Positions 54,259-63,969 of a DNA stretch of 64,000 bases are shown one piece after another. This stretch comes from a virus. The notes beneath the pieces were generated by a model, which made no database searches, had not been told where the DNA came from, and saw nothing but the letters and a program-made list of their open reading frames with translations. How positions within the stretch are numbered: the first letter of the stretch is position 1; the number at the start of each line of letters is the position of its first letter. The stretch covers positions 1 through 64,000 of IMG/VR virus record IMGVR_UViG_3300028920_000060; one strand, 5' to 3'. The translations under genes were made by a program, and so were the position numbers.

Positions 54259-54831
54259 TTAATCAATGTCATAATTAATCTGATGTAAAACTTTTTCGTA
54301 TTCTTCTATCATCTCTTTATTTAATTTTTCTATATCAGCCCTCAAATGTTCAATTTGAATAATTTCTTTATTAATTCGATCAGCAAACTCTTGTGATCTT
54401 TGTTTTATTTGACCTATATTTGTTACACGATGTAGTTCTTTTTCATATTCATATGTACTTTCAATAAGTTGATCAATTGGATCTAATAAAATATAATATA
54501 AATCAGTATCAAAATCTTGAATCTCATCATAATCTTTACTCAATTTGTTTTGTAAAAATTGTTTTAACCCACTTGTATCTGGAAGATTAAAATAAGAATC
54601 AAACACACCTTTATCTTTTTGAATACCAGAATATATTTCCCATCCTGGATGACCACTAAATTCAACAGATATCTCTGAAAGATTCGTCCAATGTTTAAGT
54701 AGTTTATCAAATCTAGGTATATATTTATTTACCATATTAATAATGCCAGGACCTACAGCTTTCTTTTGTAGTCTAACTAATTTAGTTTTTGCTTCATGCA
54801 AAGCAAAATTTTGAAAGGCTTTTTTAAGCAT
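54259..54831 (-). CDS. Helical protein following the terminase (190 aa)
   Basis: I choose the ATG at 54831, which overlaps the terminase stop (TGATG) and has AGGAGA eight to nine bases ahead; an upstream TTG adds two residues. The product is helical. Its N-terminus (MLKKAFQNFALHEAKTKLVR) is basic, the middle has WTNLSEISVEFSGHPGWEIY, and the C-terminal 60 residues form a coiled coil (DRINKEIIQIEHLRADIEKL). A structural or packaging accessory is likely by place. Family not recognised. Confidence 0.62.
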   Translation of the reverse strand: MLKKAFQNFALHEAKTKLVRLQKKAVGPGIINMVNKYIPRFDKLLKHWTNLSEISVEFSGHPGWEIYSGIQKDKGVFDSYFNLPDTSGLKQFLQNKLSKDYDEIQDFDTDLYYILLDPIDQLIESTYEYEKELHRVTNIGQIKQRSQEFADRINKEIIQIEHLRADIEKLNKEMIEEYEKVLHQINYDID

Positions 54832-56864
54832 CACCAACGTCTCCTGCTGTTATTTCCGATCATACGATTAGGATTAAATAATCTACCCTGTCCACCCATT
54901 TGAAATTGTTGACCGCCCACTTCTTCACGTTTTAGTCTTGCTTCCCTCGAGCGCAGTTTAACACCAGTAGGCATGATTTGTGAATCTTGACACATTTTAT
55001 GTAAATGAACTAAGACAACTGCAACGTCGTCAGAGTTATAGCCTCGTCGCTTACCCTTTTGCGGATTATATACTTTCTTATCATCAATAGACCTCTCAAG
55101 GCGTTCTAATTCATATATACCCACACCTTGAGGAGATTTAAACGGCGGATCAAGTGCGTCATCTTCAATATCTTTAGGAAGTAATTGAATACGGCCCATA
55201 AGAGCATCGGCAACGAATTTGATATAATCTTCAGCTTTAATCGACTTCTGTTCAGCGCGTACTCCAAGATTACGAATTTGCTGAATTAATGTCACGCTGT
55301 TCCATCTATCAAATTCCACCTGTGCTATCTTTTGAAATCCCTTTTGAAAATCAACTATATCGACACAAGAATCAAACCATACATCCATATCTTTAGATGG
55401 TAGAATACGCATTACCCAATCAACTACAGTTACGTATTCAACCTTGTCATCTGGAAGCTGTCTAATCTCTAAATGACCACATGCGCCAGCAAACGAGTCG
55501 AAATTCTGACCAGCATCAAAACAGATATACCGTGACATATCACGTTTTAGTTGACACTCGACCATTTGAGCTCGATGATATCGCTGATTAGTCTTATCTA
55601 TAAATGGTATTATATCAATTTTAGCAGTGGGTTTAAGATTTTCTACTACTGCTATAGTCTCAAATCTTTGTGGGTCAATAACTAAAGGATTAGCTGCTAA
55701 TGGTGGTTTAGCACCAAAGTCACGTTCAGTACCTACTGGATCTTTTTCAAAAGCTTCATCATAATATTCACGCTTCTCCATAGGGTTGAATTCCCAAGTT
55801 GCATAATGGAAAGCGTACATACTTTTAATATTAGTAGAGGTATAAAGTAATTCCATCCCTTTATCATCAATTGATATAGGAGATGAAATTGATACCATTA
55901 AACCAAACCACTCGAGCAAGTCTCTATTTAGTACTGCTGAACGCACAGTACGTAAAGAATTCTCCATAACGCGGTAGGATTCTTCGGCACCTAATGAAGA
56001 TTCAGTTTGTTTAAATCGTGAAATCTCATCAACAAAAGAACCAATACGAGTACGGCCAGCAAGACCAGAAGAGTTGGAGTTCTTTGAATTAAACTTTACT
56101 CCCATATGACCATTTTCAATTTCTCTTATGGTCTCTTGATATTTCCATCTCTCCATACCAGCTGGAGTATCTTGATTTTTCTCTTCTTTTTTAACCCATG
56201 TTACATATCGTTTGAACCAAGGAGAATCTGATCTAAAATTACGATAATAAGCCCAAATAGTATCATTAGACTGAACTTCAGTAGAAGCAATGTATGTAAC
56301 TTCAAATGGCTGTTTAGGTAACAATCCAAAATAGGATGATAATTTACCATCCGATTCACTTAATGAGATATTTATAAGTCTATGTTCTAAATATGCACCA
56401 ATAAGACCAACCGTAGCGGTCTTACCAGAACGCATTCCTACAATACCGTGAAGCTGATTATATCTTTGAATTGCTCTATCAAGTAATAATTCTGTTCTAG
56501 TTAGACCACATTTAGGACAAACATCTTCTTTATATTTACTTGACCAAACCAATAATACTTCTGATTCTAAATAAGAACGTGGTTTATTCCAACAATCAAT
56601 TGCCTCTGGTGTTAATGGGTTGCAGATAGGACAACGATATTGAAAGAAATCTCTCAATACCTGATACTGTCTAGTGTATTCAAATAATGATGGAATATTC
56701 AGATATGCTGGACCAGAAACGAATTCAATAATATTAGGTGCTGGATTAGCTAAATAATCTTTATCAATATCACGTTCTTTTTTCTTATTTTTGCTAGTTA
56801 GCGGCTGGACCAGCGCTTCCATCGTATCTCTAAGGCTACCGGCCCCATTTATACCTAATATCAA
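54831..56864 (-). CDS. Terminase large subunit
   Basis: 677 residues with the two terminase halves. The ATPase has Walker A GMRSGKT (143-149) and Walker B IGSFVDE (274-280), followed by the coupling-type VMVSISSPIS-like strand near 323-332. The nuclease begins at YICFDAG (446-452, Asp 450), with further acids at VEFDRW (517-522, Asp 519) and DDVAV near 616. A zinc-binding pair, CPIC (78-81) and CPKC (116-119), is inserted before the ATPase. It cuts concatemeric DNA and pumps it through the portal. It overlaps the next and previous genes by one or four bases, so it is co-translated with them. Confidence 0.92.
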   Translation of the reverse strand: MILGINGAGSLRDTMEALVQPLTSKNKKKERDIDKDYLANPAPNIIEFVSGPAYLNIPSLFEYTRQYQVLRDFFQYRCPICNPLTPEAIDCWNKPRSYLESEVLLVWSSKYKEDVCPKCGLTRTELLLDRAIQRYNQLHGIVGMRSGKTATVGLIGAYLEHRLINISLSESDGKLSSYFGLLPKQPFEVTYIASTEVQSNDTIWAYYRNFRSDSPWFKRYVTWVKKEEKNQDTPAGMERWKYQETIREIENGHMGVKFNSKNSNSSGLAGRTRIGSFVDEISRFKQTESSLGAEESYRVMENSLRTVRSAVLNRDLLEWFGLMVSISSPISIDDKGMELLYTSTNIKSMYAFHYATWEFNPMEKREYYDEAFEKDPVGTERDFGAKPPLAANPLVIDPQRFETIAVVENLKPTAKIDIIPFIDKTNQRYHRAQMVECQLKRDMSRYICFDAGQNFDSFAGACGHLEIRQLPDDKVEYVTVVDWVMRILPSKDMDVWFDSCVDIVDFQKGFQKIAQVEFDRWNSVTLIQQIRNLGVRAEQKSIKAEDYIKFVADALMGRIQLLPKDIEDDALDPPFKSPQGVGIYELERLERSIDDKKVYNPQKGKRRGYNSDDVAVVLVHLHKMCQDSQIMPTGVKLRSREARLKREEVGGQQFQMGGQGRLFNPNRMIGNNSRRRW

Positions 56865-57205
56865 CCGCTTACCCTTGGAACAATGTTGGCAGGTACACTA
56901 CTAACAACTTCAATATTCGATCTTTTGGCTTTTATTCTTCTAACATACTCATCATAGCTATTTACTAGTGCCTGATCAGCGATAAACTTAGTAGTCCACT
57001 TAATCTCACTTTCAGGCACCTCAAAAGTATGAAAAATCGGAGAAATACTTAAATTTACAGCACGTTTATTTTGATCTACTACTTCTCGTATTATTAATGG
57101 ATCTTTTACTTTAATTACAGGTTTTTGACAATCAGATAGTGCTTCACCTATGATTTGACGACCAACATAGTCAACAAGTACAACGATAACTCTAGCTTTC
57201 TCCAT
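56861..57205 (-). CDS. Small protein upstream of terminase (114 aa)
   Basis: Residues 1-65 look like a five-strand beta barrel of Sm/SH3 kind (ARVIVVLVDYVGRQIIGEAL, KPVIKVKDPLIIREV, AVNLSISPIFHTFEV), followed by a helix (FIADQALVNSYDEYVRRIKA). It overlaps the terminase start by four bases, hinting at a packaging or RNA/DNA-binding role, but I do not recognise the family. Confidence 0.62.
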   Translation of the reverse strand: MEKARVIVVLVDYVGRQIIGEALSDCQKPVIKVKDPLIIREVVDQNKRAVNLSISPIFHTFEVPESEIKWTTKFIADQALVNSYDEYVRRIKAKRSNIEVVSSVPANIVPRVSG

Positions 57206-57222
57206 ATTAAGCCTCCAGGCCT

Positions 57223-57235
57223 CCTCATAATGAGG
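57223..57235. repeat. 13-bp palindrome before the small pre-terminase gene
   Basis: CCTCAT-A-ATGAGG. On the coding strand it overlaps the AGGAGG ribosome-site region of the gene starting at 57205, so it could hide that site. Confidence 0.45.
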
Positions 57236-57248
57236 GTATTAACTCTCG

Positions 57249-59222
57249 TTATAACTTCTTGAGAGCTGCTTCTGCGTGTTCTGGATAATGTGCTTGGATG
57301 GCAGCTTTAATATCTACAGACTGGTATCCTTCTCTAAGCATTTCCTGCACTAGATGGTCTACCTGATCTTGACTTACATCAGCCTTCTTTTTGGATTTCT
57401 TTCCAGGTTTCAAGAATTTCTTAGGAACTACATCCATCAACCCAAGAGCCGGAAATTCTACATAAAGACAAAGACCATCACCCTTGGTATCACGTACCAC
57501 ACATCCCTCTTCACCACTAGGAACAATTACTCTCATACCACCACGATCACGAATTTCGTAATCCTTAGTCAATTTAACTTTAGAACCAACACCAAAAGTA
57601 TCGCGTTCACGTTCTGCTGGATCTAAGAATTGCTGTGGCTCATCTTCCCAAACTTCAGGAAATTCAGTAGGAGTATCAATATTGGTACGTTTACGTTGTT
57701 CTTTGTTCTTTTTTGCTGCATGTCTAAGTATCTTAGCCATAAGCTCAAGAGGCTCTTCATCACCAGAAAGCTCTAATTCAGTCTCTTGCTGCGGTTTCAG
57801 AGCCTTCTCAATTGGGCGTCTACCTTCAGCCGGTAAAACAGTACCACACTGTCTACAATCCATTGCATTTTGATCATTTACAAATCCACACTGTGGACAA
57901 GTAGGAGCAGCATAAGGACTGAGACGTGCACTCTCTGTATCAGAAGATGCAATAGGAGTATCACCACCACCAGGTGGTACAGGACCTGCTTGAGCTGCTC
58001 TGCTCATCAATATTTGTCTACGTGGTCTAACTGGAGTAGACTGTTCAGGTTTCACTGGAGTAGTAGACTGTTCAGGTTCCATTAAAATCTGTCTACGTGG
58101 TTTAGAAGTTGTAGGAACAACTGTACCATGCGGGACTTGTTGTGGTTCAGGAGCTTGTTGTGGTTCAGGAGCTTGTTGTGGTTCAGGTGCTGGCATCTGT
58201 GTTTGTGGAATCTGTTGTTGTTTAGTATAATGAGATTGAGAAATTTGTTTGATTTGTTCAGGAGTCATTGCTGGTGTATTTACTGATTCCAGCTGTAGAT
58301 TTTGAAGTGCTTCCGGCGCACCTCCTGGTGGAGGAACGCGTCTGGTCATTACTGGTTGAGCTATTCTTACAGCCTGCTTCCACATAGTTTCTAAAGAGTC
58401 TACCAGACTGCTAAATCTTTCAGGTTTAAAAGCTGTCTGCTCAGCCTGTCTCATTAAAACCATGGCTGAATCAAGATCATCATTAACAGCATAATCAGCA
58501 GCGCGCTGTACTTTTTCCATTACACGCTGATCATATTCTGGATTTAATACTGATTTAATTTGCTCTATAGTATCCAAAAAGGGCTGAGATTCCCCAGTTT
58601 GTGCCTTTTTAGAATAACGTCTCATAGTCCAGGGATTACGTGGACCAATATTAAACATATTCTGCGTATTGCCAATTGGAACTCTAGGCAAACTACCACT
58701 AGATACCTTATCATCAACCGGTGGAGATAACATCTCACGTGGCTGCATGTCTTTCATAAGAGTGCCACGTTTAATGAGCTCATCAAGTGCTGGTCCACAC
58801 ATCACATAAGGTGCACCATCATAAAAGAACATTGATGGTTCCAATAAAGACTTTTTCTTAACAATTACTGGAATATCAATATTAGCCTTATGACCCATTA
58901 AAGTACGAAACTGAGCACCTACTTTAATGACACCATCAGCAAGTATACCATCTTTATCAGAAGCATTTTTAATAACACCATGATAAGATAATACAGGCTT
59001 AGATGGTAAAGTAAATCTTGAAAGAAGATTAGATACTAATTCCAATGCCTTAACAGTAGCATTCTTATTAATATCTAAATCTTTATCACTTTCCTTATTA
59101 CTTAAATCAAAACGAAGCTGAGCGGTCTTAGGACTAAGCCCTCCCATAGCTTCAGAAATTCTTTTATTTACTTCTTTACGCTCTGCAGTCCGAGCCTTCT
59201 TAAAGTTATCATAGGTGCTCAT
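57249..59222 (-). CDS. Low-complexity head/packaging protein with zinc ribbon and SH3-like segment (657 aa)
   Basis: Residues 1-200 are a mixed domain (ALELVSNLLSRFTLPSKPVL; DIPVIVKKKSLLEPSMFFYD). Residues 210-300 are helical, 300-440 Gln/Pro-rich with APEPQQ repeats and two PRRQILM copies. Cys 442/445/456/459 form a zinc ribbon (CPQCG...CRQCG). About 544-605 is an SH3/KOW-like beta barrel (VGSKVKLTKDYEIRDRGGMR). The end is a helical domain of CUE/UBA-like size (DQVDHLVQEMLREGYQSVDI). [K/R]-x-A-Q motifs occur at 32-35, 205-208 and 408-411. A virion or assembly protein is likely; function unknown. Confidence 0.65.
   Translation of the reverse strand: MSTYDNFKKARTAERKEVNKRISEAMGGLSPKTAQLRFDLSNKESDKDLDINKNATVKALELVSNLLSRFTLPSKPVLSYHGVIKNASDKDGILADGVIKVGAQFRTLMGHKANIDIPVIVKKKSLLEPSMFFYDGAPYVMCGPALDELIKRGTLMKDMQPREMLSPPVDDKVSSGSLPRVPIGNTQNMFNIGPRNPWTMRRYSKKAQTGESQPFLDTIEQIKSVLNPEYDQRVMEKVQRAADYAVNDDLDSAMVLMRQAEQTAFKPERFSSLVDSLETMWKQAVRIAQPVMTRRVPPPGGAPEALQNLQLESVNTPAMTPEQIKQISQSHYTKQQQIPQTQMPAPEPQQAPEPQQAPEPQQVPHGTVVPTTSKPRRQILMEPEQSTTPVKPEQSTPVRPRRQILMSRAAQAGPVPPGGGDTPIASSDTESARLSPYAAPTCPQCGFVNDQNAMDCRQCGTVLPAEGRRPIEKALKPQQETELELSGDEEPLELMAKILRHAAKKNKEQRKRTNIDTPTEFPEVWEDEPQQFLDPAERERDTFGVGSKVKLTKDYEIRDRGGMRVIVPSGEEGCVVRDTKGDGLCLYVEFPALGLMDVVPKKFLKPGKKSKKKADVSQDQVDHLVQEMLREGYQSVDIKAAIQAHYPEHAEAALKKL
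58137..58190 (-). repeat. Three tandem 18-bp units coding APEPQQ
   Basis: Units at 58137-58154, 58155-58172 and 58173-58190 are identical apart from one base in the third. They encode the Pro/Gln repeat in the low-complexity middle of the zinc-ribbon protein. Confidence 0.85.
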
Positions 59223-59231
59223 CTATGTCTC

Positions 59232-60701
59232 CTACCGATAGATCAAAAGGTCAGAATCAAATAATCTAAATTCTTTTATGAGGTTTTCATTTTGTAAAGC
59301 TTCTCCAAGCTGACTCTTATAACTATCGGTAAACATGATTTGCTGGAGAGCTTCTGCATTTCTTTCTTCAAAACCTAAAGTGTCAATCCAGTTTTGAATA
59401 GTCTCAGCTGTAATTACAGCCATCTCATCATGCTCTCCATCTTCTTCTTTAGTCCATTTAGGAGCATGATTTCTAAATAGTTCTAAAGATCCCTGTATTA
59501 AAATTTTAGGATCAATACTCATCTTAGTTTTAGCAGCAGAGGGTCTAATTGGTGCCTCTAGACCGTCTGATTTTGGATGAATAGGAGTAACGTGTTTTCT
59601 CTCAGAATCAGTTAACGCAGGATCAAATCCTCGAGTATAATTAAAATGTCTACCGCTAAAACCTTCACCTATATTACCTTCACCATTTGGATTCCCCATA
59701 CTTTTAAATGGATCAACATCAGCCTGATCACCATCACCAAATGGACTAAATTCATCAGGTAAGGTATGATGTTCAAATCTAGACATTGGACTAGTTTGAA
59801 CTGTCTGATCATTATCAGTACCGCCAGGTAGACGATTCTCTTTTGCTTGTCTTAAAAAAGGAAAAGTCTCTAACAACTCTTCTTCAAAATTATCTTCTGT
59901 GTTTGCCTCTGTTAAACCACGAAGTGTTTCATATGTGTTCTTATTAGCAGATTTAGATATTGGAGTCTCTATTGTATCCCCAACCATAATACCATTTTCT
60001 TGACACCAGCCAGCATTTACTTCAATAACATCAGTACAAATAGAAGACCAAGTACCGAAAGCACCAGGTGAAATATTAGCAATGATCTTATTAATCTTAC
60101 CTTCATTTGCAAAAATAATATCTATAGGAAATTTTACATTTCCCATATGAAATGCAGCCATGCGACTATTGTTCTGTGGAAACCATAAACCTCTATTTTT
60201 AGGCAAAACAGTATACGCCTGTAAACCACTGGCTTGTTGACGAGGAGTAATGGCTACATCACAAATTACAGCAGTTCTATCATTAAATAAGATTTCAGCA
60301 TTTGCTCTTTCAGATTTTACCCAGCGTGAACTTTGCATCGTCATCATCTGAGTAGTCATATTTTGTTGATTTTGTTGATTTTGTTGAAGCATCTTATTCA
60401 TTACATCGGTATCTTTTTGACGTGCTAGCTCCTCTTGTTCAGCCTCTTCCTGACGATTTAAATCATCAAATTGATCTTCATTTTGTTTAATGGGGGTAAG
60501 TTGTGCTTGTAATAGACGCAACCTATCTCTAAGTAAACGCATCTGTTGATTGATAACACGTTTTTCTTGTTCTTCAACTTGTTTTTGCTTAGTCTCTTTT
60601 TGCTGTAAATCCTCAGTAGTAGGTGTATCAGTAACATTAGGCTCTGGAGCCTGTGTATTCGATGGTGTAATTACACCATACTGCGCTGATTTCATCGGCA
60701 T
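59232..60701 (-). CDS. DUF192-domain protein with coiled coil (489 aa)
   Basis: Residues 30-115 are a Gln/Glu/Arg coiled coil. Residues about 136-245 are a DUF192 domain: VICDVAITPRQQASGLQAYT, LPKNRGLWFPQNNSRMAAFH, VKFPIDIIFANEGKINKIIA, VIEVNAGWCQENGIMVGD; the usual 'F-x-M-x-x-x-x-x-P-I/L-D-I' core is present. The rest (250-489) is acidic and ends in a helical domain (AETIQNWIDTLGFEERNAEA). DUF192 proteins have no settled function and are rare as parts of phage head-region proteins. A KSAQYG motif lies at residues 4-9. Confidence 0.72.
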   Translation of the reverse strand: MPMKSAQYGVITPSNTQAPEPNVTDTPTTEDLQQKETKQKQVEEQEKRVINQQMRLLRDRLRLLQAQLTPIKQNEDQFDDLNRQEEAEQEELARQKDTDVMNKMLQQNQQNQQNMTTQMMTMQSSRWVKSERANAEILFNDRTAVICDVAITPRQQASGLQAYTVLPKNRGLWFPQNNSRMAAFHMGNVKFPIDIIFANEGKINKIIANISPGAFGTWSSICTDVIEVNAGWCQENGIMVGDTIETPISKSANKNTYETLRGLTEANTEDNFEEELLETFPFLRQAKENRLPGGTDNDQTVQTSPMSRFEHHTLPDEFSPFGDGDQADVDPFKSMGNPNGEGNIGEGFSGRHFNYTRGFDPALTDSERKHVTPIHPKSDGLEAPIRPSAAKTKMSIDPKILIQGSLELFRNHAPKWTKEEDGEHDEMAVITAETIQNWIDTLGFEERNAEALQQIMFTDSYKSQLGEALQNENLIKEFRLFDSDLLIYR

Positions 60702-61504
60702 TAGTTTGGTAACCTGAATTCTTGCCTGGTTCTACCCATAGCAACTTCAGCCTCATTAACCAGAATACTGGCTAACTTCATACCAACAATATCTTCTACA
60801 GCCTCAATAATGTCACCGTCAACTTGCTGACGTTTCATTATTGTAACCAAAGAAGCAAACTCATCAGACAGCTTAGTAACAATACTCTTTGTAAACGTTT
60901 CAATAATATACTGAGTCGCTACAGTTATGAGCTTATTACCTTGACGCATCTTAGAAATTTCAGCTAAAATACCTTTTTGAGTGTTAATCATAGAAGTAAA
61001 TGTTTGAATCTTATTTTGTGACCATACATCACCATTAGCGGAATTTAACGCTTTTAATGAGTCAGCCATCTCATAGATTTGATCATGCACCTCTCTAAAT
61101 TTTACATATAATTTACAAAGTTCTTCATGCTCATCAAAATTACCATCTCTAAGAGATTTAATCTCCTCAAGAGCACTTTCTGAGATCAACTTTTTATTTG
61201 GATTACGTTTAAATTCATCTTTCGCACTTTGAATTTTAACGCCATCTTTTGTATTAGTATGTTTATTAAAATGATTCCAGATACTCTTTTTAGTAGGAGC
61301 TTTTAAATCTGGATACTTAGCAGCAACGTAATCAATCAACATTGTGGCTATCCGTCCAGGTGGATAACCATCTAATGCTTGCTTACACACCCAATTATAT
61401 AACTCTGGGTGTTCTCTTGACCAAATACAGAGTTTACACTGATACTGAAATTCAGGTTTCAGTAAAAGCTCGAATTTTTCTGCTGCCTTTTCTTCTTCAG
61501 ACAT
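60701..61504 (-). CDS. Candidate terminase small subunit (267 aa)
   Basis: The N-terminus has a CKLC pair (23-26 region), then a helix-turn-helix-like stretch (NWVCKQALDGYPPGRIATML) and a conserved SIWNHFNKHTN. The CxxC...HxxxH arrangement is typical of phage DNA-binding proteins annotated as small terminases. The rest is long helices (ELCKLYVKFREVHDQIYEMA). It lies three genes ahead of the large terminase. The assignment is tentative; another DNA-binding head-region protein is possible. Confidence 0.55.
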   Translation of the reverse strand: MSEEEKAAEKFELLLKPEFQYQCKLCIWSREHPELYNWVCKQALDGYPPGRIATMLIDYVAAKYPDLKAPTKKSIWNHFNKHTNTKDGVKIQSAKDEFKRNPNKKLISESALEEIKSLRDGNFDEHEELCKLYVKFREVHDQIYEMADSLKALNSANGDVWSQNKIQTFTSMINTQKGILAEISKMRQGNKLITVATQYIIETFTKSIVTKLSDEFASLVTIMKRQQVDGDIIEAVEDIVGMKLASILVNEAEVAMGRTRQEFRLPN

Positions 61505-62043
61505 TACTTCTTAGACTTCTTCTTTTTAGTGGTCTTTTTCTTATCTTCAGTCTCAGTCTCAAGTTCATCAGCCTCACCACGCATTTCAACTTCATGCTGG
61601 TCAACAGCTGCTAATATAGCACCCTCACCCATATCAGGTTTAGTAGCATCCTCATCAGATTTAGCACCACCTTCACCCTGGGGTTCATTCTTATGTGGCT
61701 TAGTAACCACAGACTCAGGTGCCTCTTCTTCCACTTCCTTAGGCTCACCAAGAAGAGCATCTATATCAATTTCTTTATTTTCATCATCACAAACAAATAT
61801 ATTTAACCTATCTGGACGCAGAGCACGAATGACATCTCGGCTATACTTCACACACTCGTGAGTCTTCTCAAGCGATCCATCAAAAATAGGCAGAATGTCA
61901 ACATTCGCACCCTTTTTGATATTTAAAGAAATCACAGGAGCTTCTCTATGAAGCTTCTGATTCTTCTTGAGAGTAGCTCTCTCTGGATCATGAAGATCTA
62001 CTTGTAAGTTACCTTGACTCATGTTAATAAGCAAATACTGCAT
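61504..62043 (-). CDS. Small protein with acidic/Lys-rich tail (179 aa)
   Basis: Residues 1-95 form a compact beta domain (MQYLLINMSQGNLQVDLHDP, VISLNIKKGANVDILPIFDG, RPDRLNIFVCDDENKEIDID). Residues 100-179 are a disordered, Glu/Asp-rich stretch ending in a Lys-rich KKKTTKKKKSKK tail. Overlaps the next gene by one base. The charged tail could bind DNA or a partner; the function is not known. Confidence 0.62.
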   Translation of the reverse strand: MQYLLINMSQGNLQVDLHDPERATLKKNQKLHREAPVISLNIKKGANVDILPIFDGSLEKTHECVKYSRDVIRALRPDRLNIFVCDDENKEIDIDALLGEPKEVEEEAPESVVTKPHKNEPQGEGGAKSDEDATKPDMGEGAILAAVDQHEVEMRGEADELETETEDKKKTTKKKKSKK

Positions 62044-62052
62044 CTTAGTCTC

Positions 62053-63969
62053 CTATCTAATACCTTTAAGTGGTAAAACGTCGTCTTTGAGTTCACCACC
62101 ATAGGTTAGAGTCATAATACCTCGAGATTCACTGCATCTAACTTTGACCTGAGCTACCCCAGCATCTTCATCAAATTCAATGATCTTCGGCTTACCCATG
62201 ATACCGAAATCATGGAAATACTTATCGCTCTCAAGCCCCTTAATAAAAGAAATGATCTGATGTTGGACATTCTGTGGGCTCATATTCTCAAATAATTCAG
62301 GATCCCAACCAATATCCATCATGACATAGCCATTGTCATCAGAAGATGTAGTTGAGAACATACGATTTATACAGAACTTATTATGACTACGAGCAGGTTG
62401 TTTATTCCTCTCCTTATAATCATAATCTTTCTTATCATCTTTACCAGAAGCATTATAAGCGTAAGGTCCTGGACCTGCATCACCTTCTCTTCTCATAACT
62501 GCTCCCTCAATCTTAGTAAGATTCTTCTTCATTTCTTTAAGAAGTTGTTCTTTCCTCTTTTGTAATTTTTCATTCTGTAATTGTTCTTTTCTCCTATTTA
62601 ATTCTTCAAGTTGTAGTTGCTTTTTCCTCTTTTGTAATTTTTCAAGTTGTATTTCTTCTTTAGTTCTTTGACGTTTTGGCTCAAAAGTAGTAACAGGTTG
62701 TTTACCAGGAACTGGAACTTCTTTCTTCTCTTTATCCTTCTTTTCTTTCTCAAGATTCATCCTAAGAAGTTCACGTTCCTTTTCTATCTTTTCACGATCT
62801 TTCTTTTCAATCTCAGTAGGTATATCTTCTCTACGTTGTGGTGGTTTTTCTTTCTGAGATTTCTGCCAATTACGATACTCTTTCCACTCAATTGGATAAT
62901 GACGCCTAATATAATTTACAAATTTATCTTGTTGTTCTGGCTCAAGAGACTTGACTTCATTAGCAGCTTCTTCTATAGTCTTATTAAACCAAGGATCTTC
63001 AATACTTCCCATCTGTAACTTGACTTCAGAAGGATGTTTCTTTTTAAGTTTTTCCTTCCGATATTCCTCAAGTTCTTTAGCTATTTCTGGTTTTTTTGAA
63101 TGTAAATAGGCTTGCGCTTCTTCATACTTACGCTGAGCTTCTTCACCCTTAGAATTCTTCAAATGCCATATAATATATTTAAGTACACCAGGTTCTTTAT
63201 CCTTATAATGTAAGCCCAGCTCAACCGCATCTTGTACAGTTAATGGTTGCTCGTCAGCATCAATACGATTAACAATCTCTTTACCACGCATATACTCTTG
63301 ATACTTAAGATCCTCACTTAAGAGATCTTCAACTTCAGTCTCATCAGCCATACTCTGAAGTTCATCAAGAAGCATCGCTTCTCTATCAGCAGCTACTGGA
63401 CCCTGAGTATGCTCAACAAAAGATAACCATACACCCTGAGCCTTTAAACGTAACATATTCTGAAGATCTAACTTCTCTTCTTCAGATGCGTCCTGTAAAG
63501 CTTCCCAGAGTTCTTTACCCTTATGTGGTCCACCAGGAATCTTATAAAACCAAAAAGAATCAATTTCTCCAGTTGGTGCTTCACTTGGTTCTTCTTCACG
63601 TTGTTTACGATGAATAGTTGGTCCTTCGTATGGTCTACCAGTAGGTTCTAATGGTTTTCGTTTTTTCTTGCCAGGAGCAAATGCGGGTTCAGACACAGGT
63701 TCTCTTAAAAACTTTTCACTCTGCCAAATTTCTTCTGGAGTCTTAGGAATATGTGGTTGTCTAAGCTTCCTTCTTTCTTTTCTTTGTTTTTGCTTAGAAA
63801 GCTCTGGAAGAACAGTGCCATGAGCTTTCATAGCAAACATTATTAATTTTGCTAAGCCAGGGTCGGATTCCCTAGCTAGAGAAGTAAGAAAACCAGGACC
63901 CCATTCTTCAACCAAAATAACTTTAATTGGAGTATCCCTGAATGATTTATATAAATGACTATCAGGCAT
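62053..63969 (-). CDS. Large Lys/Glu-rich coiled-coil protein (638 aa or longer)
   Basis: The ATG at 63969 has only a weak purine-rich site, and the frame stays open upstream to the window edge (at least ten codons), so the real start may lie outside. Residues 1-60 fold (IKVILVEEWGPGFLTSLARE). Residues 60-140 are basic, 140-380 helical (DPGLAKL; EYRKEKLKKKHPSEVKLQMG). Residues about 395-500 are a long charged coiled coil with near-repeats of LQKRKEQL. Residues 530-638 are a beta domain (NGYVMMDIGWDPELFENMSP; AQVKVRCSESRGIMTLTYGG). Family not recognised; a virion or packaging role is inferred. Confidence 0.65.
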   Translation of the reverse strand: MPDSHLYKSFRDTPIKVILVEEWGPGFLTSLARESDPGLAKLIMFAMKAHGTVLPELSKQKQRKERRKLRQPHIPKTPEEIWQSEKFLREPVSEPAFAPGKKKRKPLEPTGRPYEGPTIHRKQREEEPSEAPTGEIDSFWFYKIPGGPHKGKELWEALQDASEEEKLDLQNMLRLKAQGVWLSFVEHTQGPVAADREAMLLDELQSMADETEVEDLLSEDLKYQEYMRGKEIVNRIDADEQPLTVQDAVELGLHYKDKEPGVLKYIIWHLKNSKGEEAQRKYEEAQAYLHSKKPEIAKELEEYRKEKLKKKHPSEVKLQMGSIEDPWFNKTIEEAANEVKSLEPEQQDKFVNYIRRHYPIEWKEYRNWQKSQKEKPPQRREDIPTEIEKKDREKIEKERELLRMNLEKEKKDKEKKEVPVPGKQPVTTFEPKRQRTKEEIQLEKLQKRKKQLQLEELNRRKEQLQNEKLQKRKEQLLKEMKKNLTKIEGAVMRREGDAGPGPYAYNASGKDDKKDYDYKERNKQPARSHNKFCINRMFSTTSSDDNGYVMMDIGWDPELFENMSPQNVQHQIISFIKGLESDKYFHDFGIMGKPKIIEFDEDAGVAQVKVRCSESRGIMTLTYGGELKDDVLPLKGIR

